Assembly (NCBI GenBank): GCA_027919835.1
Contig: JANVFP010000003.1
Location: forward strand, 2,011,438-2,075,437
Direction: 5' to 3'
From: Lentinula raphanica
Lineage: Eukaryota; Basidiomycota; Agaricomycetes; Agaricales; Omphalotaceae
DNA length: 64,000 nucleotides
In this document: piece by piece, positions 1-11,037 of the stretch
How the letters are laid out: the number at the start of each line of letters is the position of its first letter
Position numbering within the stretch: position 1 is the first letter of the stretch
Position numbers and translations under genes: made by a program
The notes under the pieces: generated by a model
The model's input: only the letters and a program-made list of their open reading frames with translations
What the model was told of the DNA's origin: nothing
Databases searched by the model: none

Positions 1-690
1 CCGTCGCTCTCGGCTCCATCTACATTCATTTCATCTGTCCCACCTACCTCTATCTTGCCTTCCTGCCCAGAAGTAATCAATGCTACTGTCCAACTGCCGC
101 CAGTTCACTCAAAAGCTTTTCATGCATTGCGACGGCTTGTCCTTGCTAATGGCACTGTTATCACATTCTCACCCTCTACCGTCCCCGATCCTCCTCTTGT
201 TTTGTTTGCGGGCGACATCGAAAAGCTTGTCCGCATGTGGGATGACGCCGCTCCAGACTACAGGGTATCAGAATGTGCACTGAAGGTTGAGGGGCATGGG
301 GTCCCGCTTCGGCTCTGGGAGGAGGTGATAAGCATTGGAAGGGCACAAAGGGCAAGTGGGGAAAATGGAAGGTATGATATTTATAACTGTACATCGTCGG
401 CCAAGCTCATACATTTCGTATAGTTTGTTGTCGAAGCTTTCAATCGACTTGGCAAGGATGCATTTTGGGCCAAGTATCGCAACGTTGAGAATGACAAACC
501 AATGAGCTATATGGCAATTGTTGAAGAGCTTTGGAATGAGCGTAAAGTAAACAACGCACTGATTACTGCTCAAGTCCGTGATGAGCTCAGTGAGAATTTC
601 AAGGATAAGTTCACTTACCGTAGTCAGCAGTTGGTCAGGCCATCTGCGATTGCGAAACGAAGCCAAATGTTGAACGTAGCCCAGAACTAA
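1..690 (+). pseudogene. Uncharacterised basidiomycete family gene, 5' end outside window, one frameshift
   Basis: The frame is already open at base 1, so the start lies upstream. Exon 1 runs to 371, followed by a 52-bp intron (372-423, GTATGA...TAG), and exon 2 ends at TAA 688-690. The first frame (to about 336) contains IPLRLWEE-like residues (VPLRLWEE); the part that fits the exon 2 phase is in another frame (WKGTKGKWGKWK at 336-371), then FVVEAFNRLGKDAFWAKY. One base is therefore missing near 330-336. The layout of a Leu-Trp motif, spaced Trp/Lys residues, then a FVVE helix resembles a large family of hypothetical proteins I know from Agaricomycetes; I know no function. It lies tail to tail with the Crypton gene, 75 bp apart, which hints at an accessory gene of that element. 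The frameshift could also be a sequence error. Confidence 0.55.
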
Positions 691-765
691 TATAGTATAA
701 CTCGATTGATAGATTTTCTTGCACTGTATATAACATTGATAGAAGAATTGCTACTTATTCTCCTG

Positions 766-2542
766 CTAAGCACAATCACAAGTACGACCACAAGCAAAAC
801 ATTTGCTTTCAGGTGTTCTCTCCATATTGAAAAAATCTTCGCGCTTGGTCCGCGGGTCATCATTCCATGAGATGAGATATTTCACAATAGTCAGATGTGA
901 AAAGTCAGTAGATCATCCTCCTCATTCACAGATTCTTTGCAGAGACCACCGAAGATCACAATGTAACCACTGGCAACCTCCTCGGTGAAATGAATGGGTT
1001 CCATATGGATCTGCATTCACGCCAATGTCAATGAGATTTTGGCGGAAACCTGCAAGAAATGCTTCGGAACTCTGCAACAAGTACATCACTGTTAGTACTA
1101 TCAACTCTGAAATATTGAATCATACCAGTTGTGCACTGGGGTCAGCCGAAATACGGTCTCCAGATCCCATTCTTCGGAAAATAAATCCTTCTGTGATTTG
1201 GGTGAGATTGATCCAATCTGAGTATGCTCTTATAGGGCATAGGTGTTTGAGTGAAGAGGGGAGTGCGTATAGGTAAAATGGTTGCACTTCTGCATGGAGT
1301 CATCAGCATGCCACCTTCAACTCAGTCAAACAGTGAACTCAACTTACTCCCAAATTGATTGGTTTTTTGGAATGGTAAAGTGATCTTGAGGCACTTTTTA
1401 TTGCCTGGCACAAGTTGTATTTCATGGGCTTGGATTTTGAGTACTTCATTAACACGAAGCAAGCAGGTAAAGGCAAGTGTATATGCTAGGTGAAGTTCCC
1501 GACGAAATCGTGGCCCACCCCAATATTTGATTTTGTCTTTGTTTTGTTTCGAAGGTTCAAAGGGTTGGATATTCCAGTTCTCAGGTCTGCGGTTGAAGTC
1601 ATACATTCGTCCAATATACTCCTGAAATTGATATCAATCATTATTGAGCAAAGAGTATCATGATAAATACCAGTGTAATAGCCCGTGCACTTGTAGCAGC
1701 TTCTTCAGCTTGTACCTGTTAATGAAGTATTAGCACTGGGTGTTATAGGGGAATTGACCTTGAATTTTTACCTTGCGCCTACGCAAGCTTACCATATAGC
1801 TTGAGACCAAGGAGGAGACAGATGGGTTTCCTCTCATCAAGCCCGTAATCTCACTGCATTCCCAGGTAGCCATACCTAATCCTGCAATGCAATTGAAACC
1901 ATATGTGAAGGCAGCACGAATTTTCTGTGCATGAGTATAACTGTTCCGAATTTCTGAGGGATCTCTTGTAGAACCATCAAGATTGATAGAATCACAACTG
2001 AATGCAGCCAGGTAAGTTCCAGTTATTTCCAGAGATAACAGCATACTCACGCATCCATGATTACAGCAACAATCATCTCTGCTGAATCCTCATGTGGCGG
2101 AGAAATAAACAGTTGCCCTTTTGTAATGAGATCTTGTTTGACCAAAAAATCTTCAGATTTATTCATGATCCTGTTGTGAGTTAGGCATGGTAACACTATA
2201 CAAACAAAGGGCTTGCCGTCTATAATCTGCAGCAGTATCTTGACTAACTCCTTTTGATGCCTCATTCAGAACTTCACGCAAACCAGTAGCATCCATTGTG
2301 GAGTTTGAGTTGGATTGACCAGTTTGATCTTCATCATCAAGTTCCTTGAGACCAAGATCAGGAGGATCATCAAGGACATCCATTTCCTCATCTTCAGCTG
2401 CCGAAGGACCAGGAATATATGAAGCCTCTTTTTCTGCATCCATGTCATCAGCTGCCTGTTCTGCAAACGAATATGGCTCATCACCAAAGGCCTCAATAAC
2501 ATTCTTGAGGCCTATCAAGTTGCTGAGTGGACTCATCATCAT
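766..2542 (-). pseudogene. Crypton-type tyrosine recombinase, decayed
   Basis: Several exons on the minus strand. The N-terminal part (2,542-2,160) is acidic, followed by a helical DNA-binding core-type region (SYMVSLRRRKV near 1,770; KIRAAFTYGF near 1,910). The catalytic half has the first Arg in FTCLLRVNEVLKI (near 1,440), the His-x-x-Arg box as THSFHRGGCQW (near 985), and the tyrosine in HLTIVKYLISWND (near 870). The product would end with a Cys-rich tail (KCFACGRTCDCA, stop at 766-768). Tyrosine recombinases of this kind mobilise Crypton elements by cutting and joining DNA without reverse transcription. Two in-frame TGA codons stand where the ICE-W-GG-W-STDF pattern expects Trp, and the box has FHRGG instead of the usual FRRGG; both fit C-to-T decay on the other strand. 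Probably inactive. Exon borders are approximate. Confidence 0.75.
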
Positions 2543-3958
2543 GGAGAGGTAGAAACCTAATGCTTTTTAAAGACACTCACTTACATCTGAAAAGGGGCTA
2601 AAGCGCTCTCATACCATCAATATCACTCCAAAAGACAGGGATTATTATGCATTGAGTTGTTATATACATATGTAATCATTCAATCATGATCCTTAGGAAA
2701 GTGTGTGCTGAATTGACTGTGCAAAAATATACAATATCAAAGACACCGCGTACTACTACTAGAATCAACGTCTGCGCCATTCTTGAAAACAATCAACGCG
2801 TCATTTTGAGTGTCTTCTACAGCAGCCTCAACATTTTCTACAGCCAAAGGTTCGTTACACGCGTCAATTTCGTGGTCACTCAAAAAACATTGTTTGAGAC
2901 AGGAGTTGGAGGAGAGGTGGGTAAAGGAGCTTGAGAGTCATTGTTTATGGGCTTTTTGTCGCTGTTGGAAGATATTGTAGGAGCCTGGTCACTGTTTTTG
3001 GTGGAGGGTGTTGAGAGAGTGCACAGGTTAGCTTTGGTTATAAGTTATAGCAAAAGCACCAAGGCATACCTTTCCCTTGATGAGGTCTGCATTCTGGGAG
3101 TAGTCATCGTAAAATTGTTCAATAGCCGCGAGTTCGTGAGAACTACAGCTGGCTCTGCCCAAAACCGCGAGTTCTTTCTAGAACTGCAGCAAAGCTATGG
3201 GGTAGCGCGGCACGTAATGAGAAGGAACGGTGTTATCCACAACACTTTGTTATGTGGTGGTAAATAAGCTCTGCATTGTGGTCAATAATTTTGAATAGAA
3301 AATACAACTAAGCACGCACCTTTTGGATTTATGTCCTCGCAAGCTGTGACGCTGTCCATAAGTTCTGTCCTATCTTCAATGTGGTCCCGCTGTGATTGCA
3401 ATAGCTGCTGCCATTGTTGTAATTGCTGTTAGCTGTAATTGTTGTCAGCCACCATCATTGCTGCCCTCACCGAGTGAGAAGAAATGAAATGAAACCTATG
3501 GAAGGCTAGCTGGGGTGAATCACAGCCAACAGAGCCTTGCCTAGATGAGGGGCTGGGTGTCTGTTGGCTACAAACACACAGAGCTGAGGAGAACGTGGCT
3601 TACAGGACAAAGATGAAACAAATGGTAGGAGATTAAGAGACGGTGTGAAAGCAAATGAAGGGCGTTAAACGCTAACATTACGTTAAGCGCTCATGTTTAC
3701 AAACACCGGGCACCACTGTTTTCGGCCAGAACGTCTTGTACATATGCACTGGAGCGTCTTTTTGAACCTGTTGGAAGGGTTTACAAGAATTTTGAGAGTG
3801 GGCAGAAAGGAATGAAAGATGTTCTGGTCAGGGAAAGCGACGTTACACAGTTGAACTGTGATTCTGAACACGTATGTTCATCAATTACATACAAGTAACG
3901 ACGTATGTACATACATGATACCTTACAGCATACATGTCACACCTCATGAGAGCTTGTA
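2543..3958. other. Non-coding stretch, no recognised gene
   Basis: Short open frames occur (for example 2,941-3,267 on +) but show no known motif, no clear splice pattern and mixed composition. A short CTG/TTG-type run (3,395-3,460) and some T-rich parts are present. It may be the upstream region of the Crypton element; I see nothing firm. Confidence 0.4.
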
Positions 3959-4213
3959 GGTATATATAGCATGTTCATTCTGCTGCTGATCCTTGATTTC
4001 TCTTCATCCAATATCTCTCTCAACCAGCATTTCTCAGCGTGCTTTGGCCTGAGACCACATTCCTTGCACTCAAATTTCTCAACCTGAACCATCTAGCCCA
4101 TCCACATACATGGCACCAGTTTCTCCGTCAATCGACACATCTGCTGGATCATTACTACTGAATGTCATAAGAGGAAGTATGCGAGCATTCGAAATAAGTG
4201 CCAGTTTTGTCAG
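3959..4213 (+). promoter_or_regulatory. Promoter-like region with TATA box, CT-rich leader and orphan first exon
   Basis: TATATATA at 3,961-3,968 is followed about 30 bp later by a CT-rich leader and then ATG at 4,110-4,112. The frame reads MAPVSPSIDTSAGSLLLN and runs to a good 5' splice site, CAG/GTAAGC, at 4,213/4,214. No matching second exon is found downstream, where a GC-rich duplicated segment begins. It could be a truncated gene or the promoter of a retroelement. Low confidence. Confidence 0.3.
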
Positions 4214-4276
4214 GTAAGCTCAGAGTTTTACTACTGCTCTACTATCCTGGATGAGATAGTACATGTGGTTTGAGGT

Positions 4277-4393
4277 CGCGTATTGTGCAGAGCGCGCGCG
4301 AGGATGCCTGATGGGCAAGGGATTTGATGCTCAGGGATTGCGTATCGTGCAGCGCGCGCGCGATGCCTAACGGGCAAGGTATTTGACGCTCCG
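4277..4393. repeat. Two-copy imperfect tandem repeat, about 62 bp
   Basis: GCGTATTGTGCAG at 4,278 and GCGTATCGTGCAG at 4,340 start two copies. Each holds a GCGCGCGC run, then GATGCCT and GGGCAAGG, and ends near ATTTGA. The CpG-rich composition differs from the AT-rich surroundings. Confidence 0.6.
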
Positions 4394-4770
4394 AGGAGCC
4401 CGAATGAAAGGCAGAGGATTTACGGTAGCTCACACAGCCCGTCACCGTCATCAATCCAGTCACAGATGGTCACTGTGACTGGCTTTGTCTCTTTGTCATT
4501 CATAAACATTACTTCCAAGATAAGTTATTCCCAGCCAGTTTCGGAGTGATAAGTAGGCCAGATAATCTGATTAAGGAGCTGCCCATAGACAAAAGAGGCA
4601 CACATGACAAATATGAACAAACAAATTCAATGTGCTCCCTGATGCGCTCTAGAGATGTGCAAAACAGCAGAAAGCTCATGTCACATCATGGCAAGACCAA
4701 GCACAGGGCTTTGCTATGTTGGTGTGCAAAAAAGAAAGTGGAAGTCAGCATTAGAACAGTCTCAAAAGGC

Positions 4771-5355
4771 ACCTGTAGCTGTAGGTTTTATGCATAATGA
4801 GTGGGCAACTGCCTGAGCCCTGTTTTGCATTACTAAGGGGCAGTTGCCCACTCAGCCAATAAATGAATATTTAAACTGGGATTAAGCACTGAATCAGGCC
4901 CCTCCTGTTGGGGTTAGCTATGCTAACCCCAACATTAGGGAGGGGTCTGATTCAGTGCCAAACATAGGCCAATAAGGGTTAGGGGGTTAGGGGTTGGGTT
5001 GGGTTAGGGTTAGGGGTTTGGTTAGGGGTTAGGGTGGTTAGGGGTTGGGTTAGGGGTTAGGGGTTGAGGATATATTGATAGACCTTAAAAAAAAGACCCC
5101 CTATAGGGGGTGTCAGTTTTTTCCAAAAATGGATATTTCAAAAGATACAATTAATTCTTTTTTTCAAAAATATTGAAAAATGTTTTTGCCTATATGTTAT
5201 GCATAACATGTTGCCCAAGTTGTTATGCATTACATCCACTGCTATAGTGAGATATAGTGAGGCTTATTGAGGGGTAGGCAACTGCCCCTTAGTAATGCAA
5301 AACAGGCCTCAGGCAGTTGCCCACTTGTTATGCATAAAAGTTACAGCCTCAGCTG
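4771..5355. mobile_element. hAT-like MITE with 8-bp target duplication, carrying telomere repeats
   Basis: The 8-bp sequence CAAAAGGC stands directly outside both ends (4,763-4,770 and 5,356-5,363). The left end reads ACCTGTAGCTGTAGG and the right end, reversed, CAGCTGAGGCTGTAAC. Both are followed by TTTTATGCATAA and then a long inverted repeat with AGTGGGCAACTGCCTGA and TTTTGCATTACTAAGG. There is no coding capacity in 585 bp. An 8-bp duplication with CAG-type ends fits the hAT superfamily, but other superfamilies also make 8-bp duplications. A second hairpin (GGGGTTAG...CTAACCCC, 4,912-4,936) lies inside, next to the telomere array. The ends resemble those of the large foldback elements at 11,944 and 15,209. 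Confidence 0.75.
4975..5068. repeat. Interstitial telomere-type array (TTAGGG and variants)
   Basis: About 94 bp of G-rich repeats reading GGGTTAGG, GGGGTTAG and GGGTTGGG units, matching the TTAGGG telomere repeat of most basidiomycetes with variants. It is enclosed by the inverted ends of the MITE, so it is internal and not a chromosome end. Confidence 0.8.
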
Positions 5356-5499
5356 CAAAAGGCCATACATGCAGCCTAAGCGCAGTGAGGATCTGTATCC
5401 AGCTGAGGCTGTAAGATCTATGCAAAGTAGCCCGACAAGTTTCGGGCACAGTTTCGCGAAGTACACTGATACTCTCTCAAAGGGTTAAATTTTGGCTCT

Positions 5500-6205
5500 G
5501 GGTGTTATATTCATGTCTCCGACTCCAATCCAATTCTGATTCAGACCCCTCCCTAATCCCCTCACACTCATTTTATGTTTGTTATTTCTACTCTGATGGC
5601 TTTTATAGCTCCAATGGCTTCAATGGCTCTGACTCCGGAACTTGTACTTAATGTTTGCTTGTTTATTAGTGTATAACTCCGATCCGATTCGGAGGCACAG
5701 CCACAGTCCTTATTGTCTTTATGCTTATCACTCTTATTGTCTTTTATTTTACAATAAGTACATTCATTCTTTTGTTATGATTTTACAATAGTTATTGTTA
5801 ATTACTTGACAGCCTCGGAACTTGATTACTCCAAGACTGGTATATAAGCCTTAGTAGTTTGTACTGTAGGCTTAACCTCGAAATCAACTTGGGTATGGCC
5901 TAGTTACCTCTAGTACTAGTTTCAATCCTCTCTAGTACAACCTCTGCCTTCACGTCTAGTCTGACTTCAACTCTGACTCCAACTTTCCCACGGTCCAACA
6001 GTCCTATTGGATCCTTACAGGGACATGCAGCAAGTAGAAGGTGTTGGTCAATAACAGCACCAAGTCCCGCAACCATCCGTAGAGTCTTGTACACTTTCCT
6101 ACCTGCTTGGTACTTCCTAAGTCTGATCTCAGGACCTACTAGGTCTGACTCCAAAATCTCCGGACCCCTCCGACCCTATCTGGCATGACCCTAACACTGG
6201 GGGCT
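5500..6205 (+). mobile_element. LTR-like fragment of a retrotransposon
   Basis: It contains GGTATATAAGCC (about 5,839) as a TATA box and a repeated TCCGACTCC style. Its end, CCGACCCTATCTGGCATGAC (about 6,170), is nearly the same as the segment before the gag-like gene at 14,077 (CCGACCCTATCTGGTACAAC, about 13,985). The sequence right after CTATC begins with TGG, as a primer binding site would. No second LTR or body was found, so this is a fragment. The strand follows from the TATA box and the gag copy. Confidence 0.4.
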
Positions 6206-6934
6206 ATTATTTTTTAATAATATATATATATTAATTGTATTTTGTATTAAAAAAAATATACAGCTTTGCGAAGCAGTGTGGCAAATGTCACAAATGATGG
6301 CATCTGTTAGGACCATGCCACCGATGGAGTCGGAGCTTTGATCAGAGACACAGAGGATTGTTGAACGTTAGTGTTGTTATTGAGCAACACCCTCACCACG
6401 TTACCATGTTCAACCAGGAGAGTACACTAAGTACAAAGGCTGACGGAGGTATGGAGTCGGCAATGATCAATGATCAAGATGACACCAAAGACACTGAGGG
6501 AAGTGTTAACGTTAACAAGGTAATCCAAGTTGATATTAAAACTGAGGTATGTAAGTATGTACAGGCTCCTTATATACTGTACAGATAGTCAGTCTAATCT
6601 AGATTCTAAAGTACAATAAGGCGATACACATCTCGGTACTACAGCATCGGAGGTGAGAAAAGACAATAAGCTATTGTAAAGTAAATCAATATAAAGGTCA
6701 GCTGAGCTGTCAAAGAATAAAACAATAAGATCATAATCAAAGTATAATACCAGACCAATGCACCAATGGAATTGGATGAAGGGACAAGGCGGACACTGCT
6801 AGACATGACTAGGGAGATTCAAGAAATCTCTAAGTCCAATCGCCAAGTGAAGCTTCGACAGAGCTCCGATTATGATGATCGTAACAGGTACCTATTGCAA
6901 AAAGTTGTGATGACCCAGAGGGGGTCCTGGAAAT
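6206..6934. other. AT-rich stretch with small unrecognised open frames
   Basis: Two short frames (6,358-6,588 and 6,766-6,999 on +) are hydrophilic but match no family I know; the second (MELDEGTRRTLLDMTREI) could be a gag-type remnant. TTTGCGAAGCAGTGTGGC near 6,264 resembles CTTTGCGAAGCTGTGCTGC in the foldback elements at 12,150 and 15,413. Confidence 0.3.
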
Positions 6935-8240
6935 GGCCCCGGGGTGGTCATACCTGTCACTACCTGTCACATATGGCTTATATTTACTGTTTTGGGTAAT
7001 TAATAATCATCCAGATATTAAATAAGCAGTACATTTTCAAAAAAACCCAGAATTCATAAAAAACCTAAAATAGCCTGATTAGGTCAGATCAGGATGTAAG
7101 CAAATGACCTCATATGATAAAAAATGATGTAGGGTCAATCTAGGTACTAAAAATAGGCCAAAAAATCAGTAAAAATGCAAAAAATATTTAGGGATGGTAT
7201 AGAGCCTATTGCAAGTCCAGGCACATCAGAATTACCAAAAAAAGGAAAAAAAAATTGATCATAATCTCATCTTGTAGCAAAAAATCTGAAAAAAAATCCT
7301 AAAAATAGTCAAAAAATTCAGGGGTGCCTTGTTAGCCCTGAAACTGCAAAATAAAAAAATATGTGACAAGTGTAAAACTTTTTATCACTCCAAATCATTC
7401 CAAATCCACTATACAGTCAGTATATATAATCTATATGCTATATTCAGCATCCTAGTACCTTCATTGGGTTAAAAATAGAACTTGATCCCATTTGATAGCA
7501 AAAAAATCAAAAAAAAAAACATATAAAATACTCAAAAAATTCAGTGGTGCCTCATTGGCTCTGACAATGCAAGATGAAAAAATTTACATGACACAATTGA
7601 AAAACAGCATTACTCCAAATCATACCAAATCCACTATACAGTCAGCATATATCATGTATATACTATTTTTAGCACCTCTAGTACCCTCAATCACTGAGTA
7701 TAGCTTATATCACTCAAGAATCATACCAAACTGATAACATGGAGTAAATATAAGGTACATGATATTTTTAGCACATCTAGTACCCTTAATAACTCAGAAC
7801 AATTTATATCACTCAATATGTTCAGTACACACATACTAAAACTTGGAACAGTAGTTATATGTATCATACTTGACACAGTTGGCAATGAATATGCTCAAAA
7901 CAGTGTTATCAGTCACTATACTCAACACACTTAACAGTCAAAAAGTCGAAACAATGTTACTTAATATACATAACACACTCATTGTTATACTGTAACACAC
8001 TTATAACAATGAGGTTTGAGCACTTATGGGTGCTTATTTGATGTTTTTCAGTCAAAATCCATTGATAGCACACTCAGTAATTTTTGTCTGGGCTCTATAC
8101 TGTGTCAGGATGTTGTCTATATCATATTCCTCTAGATACAATTCAGAGAACTCGAAAATTCAACCTGTGTGGCTGACTATATTAGGTTCATTCAAAACTG
8201 GGCCTACAGAATCCGTAGCTCCATAGCTATCTATTATTTT
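6935..8240. repeat. Degenerate single arm of the foldback repeat group
   Basis: AT-rich and without genes. Segments such as CTGAAACTGCAAAATAAAA, CACTATACAGTCAGTATAT and TAGCACACTCAGTAATTTT recur in direct or inverted form at 12,480-12,620, 13,380-13,480, 18,330-19,250, 19,480-19,700 and 53,930-54,640. It looks like one arm whose partner and ends are lost. Confidence 0.6.
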
Positions 8241-8672
8241 CATAGCTAGCATGACATCACTATAATTTTTTTACTGCCAACTGTCTCGACTCTCAATTAT
8301 CTACCTACAAATGTCACTGGTTCACAATGAATATATCCGTACCTATGCCATCTTTTCCACTATACGCAATATCTTCACAAGTTCAGGGATCAGCCACGAA
8401 GAGCTTGTGAGAAATGTGCATTTAGATGCTCGTCTCATGCAGCTCATCCGCAATACATGCTATTTACAAGGGCGACAGCGGGATGATGAGCCAGTTGCAA
8501 AGCTTGGGAACCTCTGCCTTGCTTGGGAATATGCCAAGGACTTGAACAATCATCACTGCTTCATACAGTCATCAGCAAAAATGTTCTGTGCTCAGGGCTA
8601 CCCAACATAGATCTCAAAGAATTCCAGATTGCCTGGGGTCTCTAGAGTCTTCAGTGTCTTTGGTGTCTCCTG

Positions 8673-8934
8673 CATCAGGAAAAATATTCTCATCTCTAGA
8701 GTCCCCAGAGATACCCCCCAATTCCTAGGTAGTCTCAGAGAGCCTAAAGTATCTGAGTTCTTTGAGGCTTCTAAAAATTCTCTGGGTGCTTTCTGGTGCT
8801 TTCTGATGCTTTCAGGATCTTTCAGGATCTCTAGGATGTTTTTTGATCTTTCAAAGTTCACAAAAATCTCTGAGCAGCCTAGGAATTGGGGGGTATCTCT
8901 GGAGACTCTAGAGATGAGAATATTTTTCCTGATG
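8673..8934. mobile_element. CATCAG MITE, 262 bp, TSD TG
   Basis: Terminal inverted repeats CATCAGGAAAAATATTCTCA and its complement, with ACCCCCCAATTCCTAG further in. TG is present at 8,671-8,672 and 8,935-8,936. Nested in the longer CATCAG element. Confidence 0.8.
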
Positions 8935-9360
8935 TGAGACACCCCCCAAAACCTAAAGCCTTCAGAATTCCTTGAATGTCTTTCAAAATCTCTGAATTTC
9001 TTTGGATATCTTTAGAAATCTTTGAATATCTTTGAGAATCTCTGAGAGTCTTCCAGAGATATTTAGATATTTTTCAAAGATTTTCCAAAGCTCTTTAATG
9101 AGTTCAAATGATTCAAAAACTTATTCAATCACTTTTACTTCATCATATGATACTCTATCTATTGCTCTTATATTGACTATATCTACTAACACCCATATAT
9201 TATGATATACTGTATTTGAACTTAATAACTATTAATTTCGGAACACATTCTGATTATATGTATCATAATATATTATTACAACTATTATATATGTGTAATG
9301 TTAACAAATATAATAGATAACAATGTATATAGTATATGTTATTATAGCTATATTCAGATT

Positions 9361-9411
9361 TTGACCTGGTGAAGTTCTTTTTGATTGTACACAGTTCACG
9401 GTGGCAGGTCA
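9361..9411 (+). other. 51-bp conserved motif with bulged-hairpin potential, copy 1
   Basis: TGACCTGGTGAA ... TTTTTGATTGTACA ... GTTCACGGTGGCAGGTCA. It nearly matches 23,531-23,581, though both sites lie in otherwise dissimilar AT-rich interiors of long CATCAG elements. TGACCTG and CAGGTCA pair, as do GTGAA and TTCAC, with a GGTGG bulge. Confidence 0.6.
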
Positions 9412-11037
9412 TGTGACTACCTATATTATTGACAACTGTGAGTTATAATATTTTAACTAATATCTACACTGTATTACTACACCATACTATCTTTTAGATG
9501 TTAAGATGTAATAGTATCTTATTTTATATTCAATATCTCAAATTTCAATTTTTTTAAAATACTCAAAGTCTTCAGAGAAGCTCAAATATCTTTCAAAGAT
9601 GTTCAAAGATATTCAAAGATATTCAAAGATCTTTCAAAGATATTTAGAGAACATGAAAAATCTCAAGAAATCTTCAGGATATTGGAAAAAACCTAGGCAG
9701 CTCAGAGTATCCAAGCTTTCTAGAGTATCTGAAGAGCTCAGGTTATTCCCAAAAACCTGGAGCATTTTGGAGATCTCTGAGTTACCTTTGAACAACTCAG
9801 AAACAATTCTAAAGAATTTCAAGAAAACCAAATTTTGAGCCCTTTTCCCAAAGAGTTCTGAGAGTCTAGATACTTTAAACTATTTGAAAGACTTTAGACT
9901 TTTGGGGGAATCTCTGGTGTCTTTTAAAGACCTCTGGTCAGGGATATTTTTCCTGATGCAAATGCTCCAGATTCTACCCAATGCTTTTGATATCCTCCAT
10001 AATCTAATCGAAGACCATCCTATATTCAAAAATAATTCCAATTGTCCTCAAGCTCCAGCCTCTCATTTGGAAACAGCTAGCAGGCCGCAGTAACCTTATT
10101 TCGCTTGGGCTGGTCTATCTGTATCATGGATGTTGCTCGAGTTGCTGAGATTTCCAAGGGTTCAGTCGAAAATTACACTCACTGATGTTTTGCTGCACTC
10201 AAAAGTCTGGCACTACTATTTGTTTGATCACTCACAGAAGAAGAAAAGGACAGAGAGAAGCAATGGGTAGAAAAGTTGGTTGGATTCCAAGGGCTTTTTT
10301 GTAAAGGTTGGTGCATGTGCGACGGTACAATAGCTGTCCTACACACTCGACCAGATAAAGATGGTGATGCCTATTTCACTCAGAAGGCAGATTATAGGCT
10401 CAATGTACAAGTCCATGATCTTTCAGTCTCAAGGCATTTATACTTATTAAGTGCTTAGATTGGGAACATTCCCTTGAATCTCCGAATTATTGACTTCAGC
10501 CATGGAATGACAGGATCAGCACATGATGCAAATGCATTTGAGCATACTGCAGCAGCGTTGTATCCTGACTGGTTCTTCAACAGTGAAGAGTTTGCATGGG
10601 CTGACTCTACTTGTGCTGCAAATTACCGAACCATCCCTGTCCACAAAGAACCTGCTTCATTCTTGCCCAAGAACAAACTCTTCGATGAGATTGTATCCAA
10701 ATTGCGGGTGCGGTCTGAACACTGCATGGGAGCTCTGAAAAACCGCTTTGCATATTTGCGCAGTTTTCGTGTCCAAATACAATCGAATAAAGATCATGTA
10801 TATGCATGCGAGTGGGTAACTATTTGTATCATTTTTCGTAATTTTTTGATTGATGTTCTGGATGGGGAAGATGAAAGCAATCACATGCACTTTGCTATTC
10901 ACACTAAAGCTGAAGAGGTTGAAGATGGTGTTGACTATGATGCAGTTTCATTTTGGGCAGACAATAATGCAAAACAGCAGAAATTAGTTGCTGAAATGGT
11001 GGCATTTACATTCAGTCACAGTAGCTAGTTGGGATAT

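Larger units (their letters stand above)
8608..9958. mobile_element. Long CATCAG-type element inside the Harbinger transposase gene
   Basis: The right end is clear (TTTTTCCTGATG at 9,947-9,958). A CA dinucleotide lies at 8,606-8,607 and again at 9,959-9,960, as a 2-bp target duplication would. The left terminus is degenerate (no CATCAG), so that end is inferred. The interior has CAAAGATATTC-type subterminal repeats (9,590-9,650), an AT-rich core, and the 51-bp motif at 9,361-9,411. No coding frame was found, so it is probably non-autonomous. A smaller member (8,673-8,934) is nested in it. Confidence 0.55.
8311..11028 (+). pseudogene. PIF/Harbinger-type DDE transposase, interrupted by a transposon
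   Basis: The N-terminal part is 8,311-8,607. The frame resumes after an inserted element at about 9,959 (ILPNAFDILHNLIEDHPIF) and continues to TAG at 11,026-11,028. The DDE_Tnp_4-like core shows VAEISKGSVENY (HTH), MCDGTIAVL (first Asp), DFSHGMTGSAHDANAFEH with a second acidic site, WADSTCA, IPVHKEPASF, and RVRSEHCMGALKNRF (Glu region). A 48-bp intron (10,411-10,458) joins LNVQ to IGNIP. Two in-frame TGA codons near 10,183 and 10,229 probably replace Arg codons (CGA). This enzyme normally cuts and pastes its element together with a Myb/SANT protein, whose halves lie at 11,038-11,943 and 14,697-15,208. Inactive as it stands. Confidence 0.75.

Noticed and set aside
4242..4463. A 73-aa minus-strand gene
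   Set aside because: It spans a tandem duplication and has no motif or homologous pattern.
4975..5068. A true chromosome end
   Set aside because: The telomere-type repeats are enclosed by inverted ends and an 8-bp target duplication, and unique sequence continues on both sides.
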